A DNA stretch of 64,000 nucleotides from Acanthococcus lagerstroemiae. Taxonomy: Eukaryota > Arthropoda > Insecta > Hemiptera > Eriococcidae. The notes below the pieces were generated by a model. That model saw only the letters and a program-made list of their open reading frames with translations, did not search any database and had not been told where the DNA came from. The first letter of the stretch is position 1. Each line of letters begins with the position of its first letter. The stretch lies in contig CM063114.1 of NCBI GenBank assembly GCA_031841125.1, forward strand, positions 58,550,955 to 58,614,954. Direction: 5' to 3'. The translations under genes and the position numbers were made by a program. This document shows, one piece after another, positions 36,019 to 46,659 of the stretch.

Positions 36019-37413
36019 AGGTGTACAATTAGTGCATAGTGTTTACGCCCCTGTAAGTCGCAAACTATTCCACTCAACGTATGGCATAAGGGCATAACCA
36101 TCAGTCACCCACTTCCTTTTTTCTTGTGTTGGCGGTGGTCCTCCATCTGGGCACCATATAATAACCTAAAATCTCGTCGCACACCTGGTAGCAGGGCCAC
36201 CCCTTTTCCTCTTCCTGTCTAAAGGTACCCATAAAGTGCTCGTTCGGTTCTGCCCCCCCCCGTTATAATTTTTGAATTCTGTAAGCTATGTTTTAGTATC
36301 AGCTTTTTTCCTAATGTCCTTAATCTTGATTTTATCTTATTGACGAATTCAGAGGATGAAGTTATGGGTGTTTGTCGTTTCAGCAGCCCCGTAGTCACAG
36401 TTTATGTATGGGTGGGGCTTTGTGAACCTTTTGAGATACCAAGGCCGACATTTTTAACAAGCGAACAGAAAAGTGTTCATGGGTTTTATATTTTATTTCA
36501 ATGGGTGTCTGCCTCGTTGTTTAAACAGGCCTCAGGTAACTTGTCGAGAGTGTACTGGGGCCATTACATAAAAATCCTATTCCCAATCCAAGAGTCCCAA
36601 TTAAGTTAACCTAGTTTTTGTTCTAAATTTTAAAATGTTTCTGTGATATTAATGCGCTTCATCCCTTCTTTCTTTCTCGTTCAGCGTGATGATGATGTTT
36701 TGTAATGGTGGTATCTTTGCCTAGGGGGGCTCAAGATACCTTCAGAGGGGGTTCAGCCCCAGCTTACCCACATGGCTACGAAGCTGCGTTTCAGTTGACT
36801 TTGGGTCAAGGCCCAATAGGTTAATACTCAGTTCCCATGGCTTTCTAATATTTTTATTTTGTTGACGTTTCATTTTGCTTTTAAAGATCCTTTTAGGAGC
36901 CAAAAAACTTTCCAAGCTCTGGATATCTTGTGTCTGCTGTTTTCCCGTATTGTTTGCAAACGAAGTGATTGATCGAGATACCAGTACTTATTTACGCTTA
37001 CAATTCTTGCCCCATCGATTAGTTCGTTGACCCCTCCCAATTGGAACTGAACTTTGTTTTTAAAAGATTCATCGTTTGTCCAAAGTCCTCGTTTTTTAAA
37101 ATTAATTCCTGAACCATTTTCTCAGTTTCGTCGAAATTTTGCAAACCAAGAATAGGCAAAATCCGGGAACTCCAAGATTTAAATCTAAAATCCTGGTGCC
37201 ACAGGGATTTGAATTCAAAGTCTCAAATCCTTTTTAGATAAAAATTTCAAATCTGAAATCCTAAATCCTCTCAATTTTCAGAAAAATCGGGATTTTAAAT
37301 CCAAAATCCAATAATTTGAATGTTGACCTCAAAATTTCAGTAACTCAGCAATAAGCACCCATGCAGTTTTCAATCGACCATTGGCTGAGGACGTTCGCAT
37401 ACAACTTCTGTTG
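36019..37413. other. Non-coding stretch with C/G tracts
   Basis: Holds a C10 tract near 36253 and an aatcctaaatcc-like degenerate repeat at about 37155-37320. No gene was recognised. Confidence 0.45.
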
Positions 37414-37421
37414 TCTGTAGC

Positions 37422-37598
37422 CAGGGCTGCTCAGCTAAGCCGAAACTTTTTTAGCCGCTAGCCGATCGATTTTGGCCCAAAATTAGCTAGCGATTCGCTA
37501 GCTAATGAGGTCACGTCAGCTGTTAGCCGAAGCCAGTCGCTTGGAAACGTTAGCTTTTAGCTAAGTTTTTAGCCCTTCTAATTGGCTAAGCAGCCGTG
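37422..37598. mobile_element. hAT-like MITE with perfect 8-bp target duplication
   Basis: Flanked by TCTGTAGC (37414-37421 and 37599-37606). Inverted ends CAGGGCTGCTCAGCTAAGC and GGCTAAGCAGCCGTG. The interior is a series of gctagc and ttagcc palindromic steps. 177 bp, non-coding. Confidence 0.92.
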
Positions 37599-37629
37599 TC
37601 TGTAGCTCAGTGCTGAAATGCTAATTGGA

Positions 37630-37862
37630 CGCTGCTAAGCAAGAACCACTCAAGCGACATTTAATGACAAAATGAGATATTAGTATCGTTGGAAAAAGCA
37701 TATAAGAAGTGTAATTTTTCAAAATTGGGCTCCCGATACAAAAATCTGTATCCACGTTGAAAATGCTTATCAGTAAACGCTACTCGTATGTCCGTAACCG
37801 GCATTATTCATTGGCTTTTGATGTTCCGTTTTCTCAAAAAATATATTTTGTCGCTTGGGCGG
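37630..37862. mobile_element. Mariner-like MITE, TGGACGC family, copy 4, reversed core
   Basis: Starts TGGACGCTGCTAAGCAAG. The core is in the opposite orientation to copies 1-3 (cacgttgaaaatgcttatca). The far end (cgcttgggcggtatc) has lost a recognisable terminal repeat. Confidence 0.7.
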
Positions 37863-39024
37863 TATCAGTGAAAGATAGAATTTTTTAGGACTTTTCGTTC
37901 AGCGTTCTGACTTTTTACTTACTAAAGATGACCAAATGAGCTTCCTTCGCGTTCGCAGAATACGACAACAAAAAGGATTCAGCCAATTTATAGAAAGGCT
38001 TTGGTGCGTTAAGAGATTTCAGCGATAAGATGTACAAATTCAAAGGAATCTTAGAAATTTACAATGTTTTTTGCTTGAGAAACATGAGAACTTTTTTGTT
38101 TTGGTTGTCAATTTGAATTTCAAATTTTGTACCCCCTTAAAGGAAAGAAGATACCGAAGTACAGTGCCCCCCTAAAAATGGGTGGGTACAGAGTATCATT
38201 TATACCTCCTACCCCTCCTCCATAAAATTGGAAAATTATTCAGTAAGTTGCAGAAAACGTCTTGAGAGATTTCAGAAACCCAATTCACGAGTTTGAGATG
38301 TACAAGAATTTTGGAGATCACAAGATTTGTTTGCTTGTTGCCTTCATTTTTAAAAGATTTATTTATTTATTTTTGTCGACTTGATTTCTCAATTTTTATA
38401 CCTCCCTGAAGGAAATCCTTCTAATACGTACCGAGTATCGTTTGTATCCCGTCCCCCTCTTCCAAAAATAAAAAATTGGGAAATTATTCAGTAGGTAGGT
38501 CGTAAAAAGCGTCTTCAGTGATTTCAGAAACGAGATTCACAAGATTTTTTTGAGATGTACAAGATTTTTGAGATTCACAAGAGTTTTCGCTTATTGCTTG
38601 CACTTTTAAAACATTTATTTATTTTGGTCGACTCGAATTCTTATAATTTTTATACCTCCCTAACGGAAACCCTTCCAACACCACTGTTTTTGTTTACGTT
38701 TGGAGAAATTGTGTATTAACATTGAGCGAGGAAAGTCACAATGATGTACCCAATTCAAGAAGTACCCATCCCCTTCCCAAATTTATTTTTCTTCCTTTTT
38801 GTTGCACTTGTCGATTCTTAAAAATCAATCGACCAAATCGAAATTCAGTTACCTGTAGAAAAGTGATTTTTTCATTTTTGTTTACTTCCGTTTGGTTCTA
38901 GTTCGCAATATTGAAATTTCTCTTCCCCAAGAAACCCTTGAGTACCTCTTTCTAAATGAGTATATTTCTAGGGCTTATTAAGAAAACCTCTTCCATCTGC
39001 AGGGTGTTCCAATTCAATTTTTCT
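37863..39024. repeat. Degenerate internal direct repeats, origin unknown
   Basis: Blocks built on 'attattcagtaggt...gtcttgagagatttcagaaac' then 'cacaagattt...tttattta...gtcgact' then 'atacctccctaa' recur around 38220-38420, 38460-38680, with a more diverged first copy at about 38000-38160. The period is roughly 240-250 bp. There is no coding content; it is probably part of an old mobile element. Confidence 0.5.
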
Positions 39025-39524
39025 TTTGTAGTCCAGAGCGCTTTCGGCTGTTATGCCATCATCAGTGGAGTGCCTTAAATGAGACTTGTCTCTTGTGGTT
39101 ATTGTCTTTGCGAGTTTGATCTTCGTCTTTAGGTGTCTCTAAATCTCTTTCACAAGTGAATTGGCACACCCTACAAATGGAATATTACCAAGTTCACTCT
39201 CACTCCGAAATGGACACTAAGCTCACACCCCGCCAGGTGAAGGAGATTTATAGACACCTAAAGACGAAGATCAAACTCGCAAAGACAATAACCAAAATCT
39301 GGTTCAATAATGAATGCTTGTGGAACAAAATAGTACCATGCGGTACTACTCTCGACTACTGTGACTGCAGAACCACAAGAGACAAGTCTAATTTAGGGTA
39401 CTCTACTGATGATGGCATAACAGCCGAAAGCGCTCTGGACTACAGAAGAAGAAAAAGTGAATTGGCACACCCTACAAATGGAATATTACCAAGTTCACTC
39501 ACACTCCGAAATGGACACTAAGGA
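39025..39524. mobile_element. Fold-back retroelement end with hammerhead-like core (Penelope-like candidate)
   Basis: A left arm (39029-39150) is the inverted copy of a right arm (about 39238-39445) that carries an extra segment of about 80 bp. Both arms contain CTGATGA, then a short GGC/GCC stem, then GAAA (right copy 39406-39429; left copy inverted, 39042-39065), which is the order of the hammerhead ribozyme core. A 67-bp block starting agtgaattggcacacc occurs directly repeated at 39155-39221 and 39456-39522. Penelope-like retroelements are known to carry hammerhead motifs and inverted/direct terminal copies, so this family is the best match. A short open frame (IYRHLKTKIKLAKT) could be an N-terminal Penelope fragment, but this is weak. 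Ribozyme stem I and III pairing was not established. Confidence 0.5.
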
Positions 39525-40454
39525 AAACTCTATTTGAGGTTTAACACAAAGTCAACTCAGTTCATCCCTGCTAACGAAACTAATTTGGAAAATATTTCGT
39601 CTGAGTTGAAAGTCCTCGAAGAGTTCAAGTTTGGCTCTATCAGAGATTGTACAGTAAGATGGCTCTTGTTTATTCTTAGTATAGACTTTTTGAATTCGTT
39701 CGAGCACGCTTTGTACATCGGTTTCAATGCAATGAAAAAAATTTCTGCAAAGTTTCAGGCCAGTCAGACCCACATCCCGTCAGTGCCCTTCTAAAAAAAT
39801 ACATACTAATTGGTCGTTTTTAACTGCATTTTTCTTTCTTTTCTCAACCCCTAGCATTGTTACAAATTAATGTACTTTCATAAATTTCACAGGCTATAGT
39901 CATTTTGAGTCCTTGTTTTTATAGAAAAGACTGGTTGTAGTTCCGTAGCTTCGTTCATTATTCATTCGTTTGTCCAACTCTGAAATGAAATAATGACATC
40001 TACGCCGTATCATAGAATTTCACACAATGTACACTAATACACATACAGGCATGTAAAAAATTTTAATTTCAATGGTATCTATAAGACCGCACATCATTAC
40101 CCGGAGATACAAAAATATTATCTTTTCGAATTCTGTTTCTGACTCACTGCTGTTCTGTTCTCTTGGTAGGTCAAATTATTAATTTCAATATGCTGGTTCA
40201 AGAGCAGCGCGTACCGTGTAGTGCATTATTTAAATTTCATCACATTCATAAATTTATGGCGTAGATAAGTGTGGAGAAAGATTATACCTACTATGTTTTC
40301 ACATTCGAATATCCCGTGAACCATCAGTACTAGGGCTCGGAAGTAGTGTACAAGGAGTTCGGTGATCAAATCATGAATCAGTATCAGAAAAGTAACTACT
40401 TTTGAATTCAAACTTGTCATTGAATTCGGGCCTGGTCAAGAAAGCGAATCTTTA
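39525..40454. other. Non-coding stretch with no assigned feature
   Basis: AT-rich, and no gene or repeat was recognised. Confidence 0.45.
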
Positions 40455-40830
40455 TTGTTAGGTACTTTCTAAACCAAATTATTATATTGTTTTGGAGCCA
40501 TCACTGGGCAGCCATTCAGCATATATCTTTTCACCTGTTTTGTCGTATCTTCGACATCTGTCTTCCACTCCGTCCTTCTTGATTATATACTTCCGGCGGT
40601 TCTTGGTGGACACCTGGACACCACTTAGGCTTGAATTGCGAGCATGAATCCCTTGGTCTTCGAGAAGAGGTCTCTGGTGACCAGCCACATACATGTTAGA
40701 GGCTTCCTTGTCAATCCATTCTCGGTTCATTTCATTGTAGAAACGTCCATGTAGTTCTTTACCTCTCCAAACTCTCTTCAAATCTTCTTTGTGTCTTCTC
40801 GGGTCTAAATTCTCGCCTGGGATTATTTTT
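40455..40830 (-). mobile_element. LINE 3'-end relic, zinc-knuckle region, minus strand
   Basis: Minus-strand translation gives RKELHGRFYNEMNREW, then KKDGVEDRCRRYDKTGE, and after a frameshift HMLNGCPVMAPKQYNNLV before a stop. This is the region downstream of the reverse transcriptase in a common arthropod LINE group, with a Cys...Cys...His...Cys knuckle in which one Cys is replaced by Tyr. The frameshift and substitution mark it as dead. Confidence 0.75.
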
Positions 40831-40867
40831 TCTTCTTTTTTTTTTTTTTTAAATTTTATTTATAAAA

Positions 40868-41117
40868 ATTTATAAATTCGGTTCGGTTTCCCGTTCAGTG
40901 TACTCCTCTCCTAGTCGAATACACTTGGCTCACTTTTCCTGTCACTTCTGGAACATGTGCTGAGAACCCCCCCCCCCCCCCGGTCGACATTCTTTTGAAA
41001 ACCGCCTCCCCAGCTCCTAGAACCTGACTCTGTGACTCGAATCGACGCCCTTTCAAGTTATTTTTCGCGGTGGAATATAGGTAGAAGTCGTACGGGGCCA
41101 GGTCGTCGAGTAGGGGG
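40868..41117 (-). mobile_element. Mariner transposase relic, minus strand
   Basis: Reading leftwards from about 41117, the frame gives LDDLAPYDFYLYSTAKNNLK then GRRFESQ, matching the third-Asp region (SPDLAPxDF) of mariner D,D34D transposases. Past a C13 tract near 40971, a different frame gives AKCIRLGEEYTERETEPN, the usual mariner C terminus. The frameshift, stops and homopolymers show decay. It is bounded on the right by a G11 tract. Confidence 0.8.
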
Positions 41118-42253
41118 GGGGGGGATCACCTGTATGTCCAAATGAAATTAAAGTTCTTTACCGAATTATTGTATTAAATTATTGAAATTCAAAGTGCTTG
41201 CGTGTAGTTGAAGGGTCATAGGACTATACACAGTAGAAGAGAACAAGTAATACTGTTGTGTATACCTATATTGAGCAAGACATGATATTTTTTTGCATCC
41301 CAAAATTTATGAAGAAATTGATGAAGTACTAAGCAAGGTAAAAGTAAAAGAAAATTTAATTATAATGAGAGATTTCAACGCCAAAGTAGGAGGCAGAAAA
41401 GAAAAGGGGGTATGTGGGGAGCATGGTTTAGGAGAGCGAGATGGAAGAAGAGGACAGAGGCTCATAGAATTTAGTGAAGAATATAAATTAGTTACTGCTT
41501 ACTGGAGACACTCTGTTCAAAAATAATGAAAGAAGGAACCACAGAAGGAACTGCACGTGGAAAAGCCCAGGAGATGAAAGAAGATGTCAAATAGATTATA
41601 AATATTGAATTGTAGGACATACCTAAGAGCGGATGTAGATACAGACCACCATTTAAAAGTAATGAAATGTAGGTTTTAATTAAAAAGGTGAATGAGAATA
41701 AAGTAAAAACAAAATGAAATTTGGAGTTATTGAAAGAGTTGAAGGAAAGAGAAGAATATCAAAAACAAATAGGTAACGAAAGAACTTTGTAAATCACAGG
41801 AAAGAAATGATATTGAAGGGGAGTGGATAGCACGAAAAAAAAACAATAAATCTGGCAGCAAGGAAGAAGTGAGGTAGGTATTCAAATAATAGAAAGGAAA
41901 CCGTGGATGAAAATTGAGATACACTAGAATTAATGGGAAAAAGAAGAAAGTATATACATGCTAAATGATAGAGAAAGTAAGGACACATTATAAGGCTTTT
42001 TAAGAAATCGAATACAGAAAGAATGTGAGAAAGCAAAAGAAAAATGGAAATCAGAATTGTGAGGAAATGGAGGAGCAACTGAAAGCAGGGATAACCGATC
42101 AGACATATAATAAGGTAAAAAAGTATTTTAGAGCAAAAAAAGGAGAACAAATAATTTAACGAATGAAAAAGGAAAATGATTAGATTGTAAAACACAGAGA
42201 GTAAAGTGACGGATGATATACTCGTACGTTGAAAAACTATATAGGAATGGAGC

Positions 42254-43424
42254 CAGGGACAAAATTATAGGAGGGGGATTGGAAACCCCCCTCCCCCAAA
42301 TAATTTGGCAGTCGGCAAATTTTGATACTGTTCATTTGAATTTTTCATTTTTATGAATGTTTGTTTTTTTTTTGTTTTGTTTTTTTTTTCAATTTGAAAA
42401 TGTTTGAATTCAAAAATCGGCAGATTTTAAATTAAAAAAAAATTTGTCTTAATTTTTTTAAATTGTCGGCAAATTTTTAGTTTTCAAAAAATATTGGTCG
42501 GCAAATTTTTCTTCTCCACCTCCCTAAACTGAATGTCAAATTTCTTTTCTGAGAATTGAGTACACTGGATTCCTGTTAGAGACTAGTCAGTCAAAAGCCG
42601 AAGGTTTCAAGCTTCAAGCTGAGTATGGAACGTTATCTGAAATGTTGAAACAAAGTTGAAATGTAGAAGACATTCCGAAAATGTGAAAGTCCGTAGCAAA
42701 TGTTGAATTTTAAATTTCAATGACTATTTTGTTTTTGCTAGATTCTCTGTTTGACCTAGAGCCTAAAATTTGAAAAAGTTGAACATTTTATTAAAATCTA
42801 AATTGAAAGCTAAAGACTTATTTTACAATACCACAAGCTGAATCGGATAACTTTAGGGACTTTGGTCCTGGTGAATGTAGGAGGGAAATTTAGTCTGGAA
42901 CAAAAGTCAAAATTCCATATGTTTCTCCCATAAGGACGAAAGGGAGCTAGTGGCACGGATTCCCCTAATCCAATCGACCTGAAACGTTGTAGCCTCCCAA
43001 TTTAGGAGACGAATCAGAAGAAATTCAGAAACAAATATCACCAAGAGTAAATAACGACCACCTTGTGTTCCTCTTAAGTATTCCTAACCTCCTTCCAGCT
43101 TACCCTCCTAGACTAGGGTATGCTTATGTGCGCAAATGTGAGTGCTTGGAGATAAGGTTCCAATCTGCATCATTTGCAGGTACAAAACGATGAATCCCCC
43201 CCCCCCCATAATTTAGCAGTCGGCAAATTTTTAAACTGTTTATTTAAATTTTTCATTTTCTATGAACGTCTGTTTGTTTATTATTATTATTATTATTATT
43301 ATTATTGTTATTATTATTTTATTTTTTTTTTTTTTCAATTAAAAAATTTTTAGTTTTCAAAAAATATTTGTCGGCAAATTTTTCTTCTTCACCCCTCCAA
43401 GCTGAAAGTCAAGTTCCGTCTCTG
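42254..43424. mobile_element. Composite hAT-like insertion in the LINE, perfect 8-bp target duplication
   Basis: Flanked by AATGGAGC (42246-42253 and 43425-43432). The outer ends are CAGGGACAAAATTATAGG and AAGTTCCGTCTCTG. Each end holds one copy, in the same orientation, of a unit of about 250 bp marked by cagtcggcaaattt and tttagttttcaaaaaatat blocks. The middle (about 42565-43177) is unrelated sequence. Removing the insertion joins the LINE across the target site. Confidence 0.85.
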
Positions 43425-43979
43425 AATGGAGCAGGTATATGTAAATGTATGGACAGAGAAGATAGTGTGGAGGATGAAGAAAGATGAGATCCTATTTTGA
43501 AATCAGAATTTGATAAAGCTCTGACCGAAATAAAAGCAGGTAAAACAGAAGGAGTTGATGAAATTGCTAGTGAGTTATTGAGGAATGCAGAAGTAAATTG
43601 AAAAAATTTTTACGAATTAATTTGAAAAATGTATGAGGAAGGAGAAATGCCAACAGTTTTTCAGAAAAACAGGTTGATTATGATCCCTAAATAAGCAGGT
43701 GCCGGAAAATGTGAAGATTATCGTATATAAGTTTACTATCGCTCACATCAATGATTCTAACAAGGATAATAAGAGAATACAAAATAAAATGGAAGAAAAG
43801 GTGGGAGAGATCAGTTTGAATCAGGAAAGGTAGAGGAACAGGGAAATCAATTTTATGTTTGATGCTTTTATTAGAAGAAAGACTGAAACATATGTAGCGT
43901 TTGTAGATTTAGAAAAAGCTTTCGATTATGTTAAATGGTTGAAAATGTTTCAGATATTGAAAGAGATAGGAGTTCAGTA

Positions 43980-44164
43980 CATTGGCGTAGCCAGAAGGGG
44001 GCAAGGGGCCATGCCCCCCCCCCATGAGTCTTAGAAAAATTCTAACTACGCTACTTTTTTGTGCTACCGTAAATTTAGGGCAACTGGATTTCTAAAAAAG
44101 GCATATTTAACAAGTTTTGTTTACCTTCCCCCCCCCCCATGCAAAAATCCTGGCTACGCTATTG
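43980..44164. mobile_element. hAT-like MITE, GGCGTAGCCAG family, in the LINE
   Basis: Ends CATTGGCGTAGCCAG and CTGGCTACGCTATTG. Flanking 8-mers GTTCAGTA and GTGAAGTA differ at two positions, as an aged target duplication would. It contains C9 and C10 tracts. Removal restores the LINE reading IGVQYKERRV across the junction. Relatives are at 48791 and 59055. Confidence 0.85.
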
Positions 44165-44745
44165 GTGAAGTATAAGGAAAGAAGAGTAATATGAAACTTG
44201 TATGAGGGTCAAGAGGCTCAAGTTCAAATAGTGAGAGAAGCGAGAATTCAAAAAGGAGTGAGACAAGGTTGCTGCTTTTCACCAGTACTTTTTAACCTAT
44301 TTATAGAAAAAGTAATTGAAGAAATGAATGGAAGGAAATCAGGTGTGATAATACCAGAAGGAGACGGTTAGAATGACAAGGGTGGCAGATGACATAGCAA
44401 TAGTGGGAAGAAGTAATTAACTAACAAAAAAATTAAAAAAGTTGGATGAAAAATTGAAAATAAAATATAAAATGAAGATGAATAAAAATAAAACAGATAT
44501 AAAATGAAGACGAATAAAAATGAAACAAACTTGATGGTAGTAGATGGAAACGAAATCCAATAAATATGGGAATAGGAGGTGAGAAAATAAATGAGGTAAA
44601 AGGAAGTTGAATACTTGTGCAAGGTGGAAGAAGTAAAACAGAAATAGAGAGTAGAATGGAACAAGCTGAGAGTTTTTTGTTTTTTTTTTTTCAAAAAGGA
44701 GACCTACTTAGAGCAAATATAAAACCAAAAGTAAGACTGAGATTT

Positions 44746-45013
44746 AAGAGACGAAACTTGATTTTCAGTTTTGTGGAGGGGGGGGGGAGGTGGAGAAGAA
44801 AAATTTGCCGACAAATATTTTTGGAAAATTAAAATTTGTAAAAATTTGAAAATTTGTCGGCTTTTCAATCAAAATATTTTATAATTGGAAAAAAAAAATG
44901 AACGAATGAACAAATGTTCTTAAAATACGAGAAATTCAAATAAACGATAGCAAAATTTGCCGACTGTCAAATTATTAGAGAAGGATTCCACCCCCTCCTA
45001 AGTTTCATCCCTG
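44746..45013. mobile_element. hAT-like MITE in the LINE, perfect 8-bp target duplication
   Basis: Flanked by TGAGATTT (44738-44745 and 45014-45021). It is a reversed copy of the same unit found at both ends of the 42254-43424 insertion (kernel aaatttgccgaca, ending tttcatccctg). Its removal joins the LINE reading VRLRF to PQTDICSIALCGSETWT in frame. Confidence 0.92.
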
Positions 45014-45299
45014 TGAGATTTCCTCAGACAGATATTTGCAGTATAGCATTGTGTGGAAGTGAGACCTGGACCAAGAAAGAAACAGGATAGAACCTTTTGA
45101 AATGTGGGTTTATCCGAGAATGTTGAAAATCAAGTTGACAGAAAAGACAAGAAATGAGGCAATATTGAGGCGAATAGGAAGAAAAAGAGAAATTTGGAAT
45201 ATAATGATGAAGAGAAGAGTTAGAATGATAGGTCATAACATAAGACCGGACGCGGATCCATGGAGGGAGGGGGCTGGTGGAAATCCCCCCTAAAACCAA

Positions 45300-45420
45300 A
45301 AAATAAAGAGGAAAAATCTGTGTAGGAAGAACTGTAGGGAAAGGGGGGAATCTGTGGGGAGGGGGAAATCTGTTGGAGAGGAGGAAATCTATGGGAGAGA
45401 GGGCAGCTAAAAAAATTTTC
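45300..45420. repeat. Short tandem repeat, unit about 20 bp
   Basis: Repeats of the form ggaaatctgtggggagg recur four to five times. They may lie inside another small insertion (about 45249-45475) whose ends (cggacgcggatcca and tagattcgtacctg) are loosely inverted. Confidence 0.5.
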
Positions 45421-46659
45421 GCGCGCTTTTCCTTCTGCCATTTCCCTCCCCAAAATGATCGCCTAGATTCGTACCTGTTAGACATTCAGGAATATCGTTA
45501 TTACTATTAAAAGGAATGGTTGAAGGAAGGAACAACCAGTCGCAAGTGAGGACTTCTTGTTGAAAATTCTTCGTGGAATAGGAGAAACTTTCTAGTAGGC
45601 GGAAATAAGCTTCTCAGAATCGTTTTGAAAAAATTTTCACACGCCGCAGCATTTCTAGAACTTGAATTTGAAGTAAGAACGGGTAGAGTGCTTACATACT
45701 AAATTAAAGATTCCTTCTGTCAGGGGACAGGGAATTTCCTGCTATGTTATTGAAAATGTAAGGAACATTTTTACTTCCATCTACGGGCCAGGACTTCGTC
45801 AAAATTCTCAAAGACATATTTCTTTGGAAAGAATTTTGTGATAGGACATGAATTAATCAGTATCGACTTATTGCTCTGAAGAAACAAAGAAAAAGGATAG
45901 ACGCTTTCGAGTTGTGGTTTTACATATCGGAGAAAGTTGAAAATCTAATCGACAGAAAAGATCAGATAGGAAGAAAAAGAGAGGAATATAATGGTAAAGA
46001 GGAGTTGAATAGGTCATAATATGACATCCAGAATTATTGTTGCGGTTGAGGGAAGGAACTGGAAAGGAAGGCAAAGAATAACCTATGAAGAGCAGATAAT
46101 GAAGGATACAAAGTGTAAATCCTTCTCAGAAATGAAAAGATTAGCACAAGAGAGGAAAAAGTGGAGACACGCAACCTATACTAGTCGAGAGACTAAGGAA
46201 TATGACAACACGAGGATGACCGCTAATGATTAACTGTAGCTATTTCAAATTCAAAGACACCTGTAGAATTTAAAAATGGAATTATAAGCAAAACTTTTGA
46301 TTCTACGCAAAATTCTACTAAACCTTTTTTATGGCAAATTCAGTCTTTTTCAGTTTTGTCGAGAACATTTTCCTATATGACTCACAGGAAGTGAGATTGT
46401 CCAAAACTCAAATTTACTCTCCTTTCTCCCCCTCACCTGTAGCTCATTCCGGGTTTTTGTGAAATTCCGGGGAATCATCAGGGGATGGTGGGTAATAATC
46501 CCGCCTAGTCTTATCTCTGAGTCATGTTCTGCACTTTAGAATCCCATTATTTACCGGACTAAACTTCACCTGTGGGTTTTTCGGAGCCTCGGTTTCTTAT
46601 TTATTTGGAAATTTTAATTCGGATCGGTAGAAATATCCGTCAGTTGGAATGGAGAACCT

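Larger units (their letters stand above)
41290..46233 (+). mobile_element. Fossil non-LTR retrotransposon (LINE) split by nested elements
   Basis: Pieces lie in the correct order on the plus strand. The endonuclease domain at about 41293-41640 shows DFNAKVGG, GERDGRRGQRLIEF, and in another frame TWKSPGDERRCQIDY. Reverse transcriptase at about 43490-43980 shows EIKAGKTEGVDEI, RLIMIPK and YVAFVDLEKAFDYVKW, and at 44165-44420 RQGCCFSPVLFNLFIEKVIEE then VADDIAIVGR, where the usual Y/F before ADD is V. The thumb and C terminus continue as KTEIESRMEQAES, CSIALCGSETWT, FEMWVYPRMLKIKLTEKTRN and RRVRMIGHNIR. A second, overlapping 3' end at about 45880-46233 gives GRQRITYEEQIMKDTKCKSF and ERKKWRHATY. 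Many frameshifts and stops are present. Interruptions at 42254-43424, 43980-44164 and 44746-45013 are separate insertions. The repeated 3' end suggests two copies or an internal duplication. Confidence 0.88.

Noticed and set aside
41727..42195. Minus-strand hydrophobic frames
   Set aside because: Antisense of the A-rich LINE relic; a compositional artefact.
45249..45475. A fourth hAT-like insertion in the LINE 3' end
   Set aside because: The ends are only loosely inverted and the flanking 8-mers match at about five positions, so it is not listed as an element.
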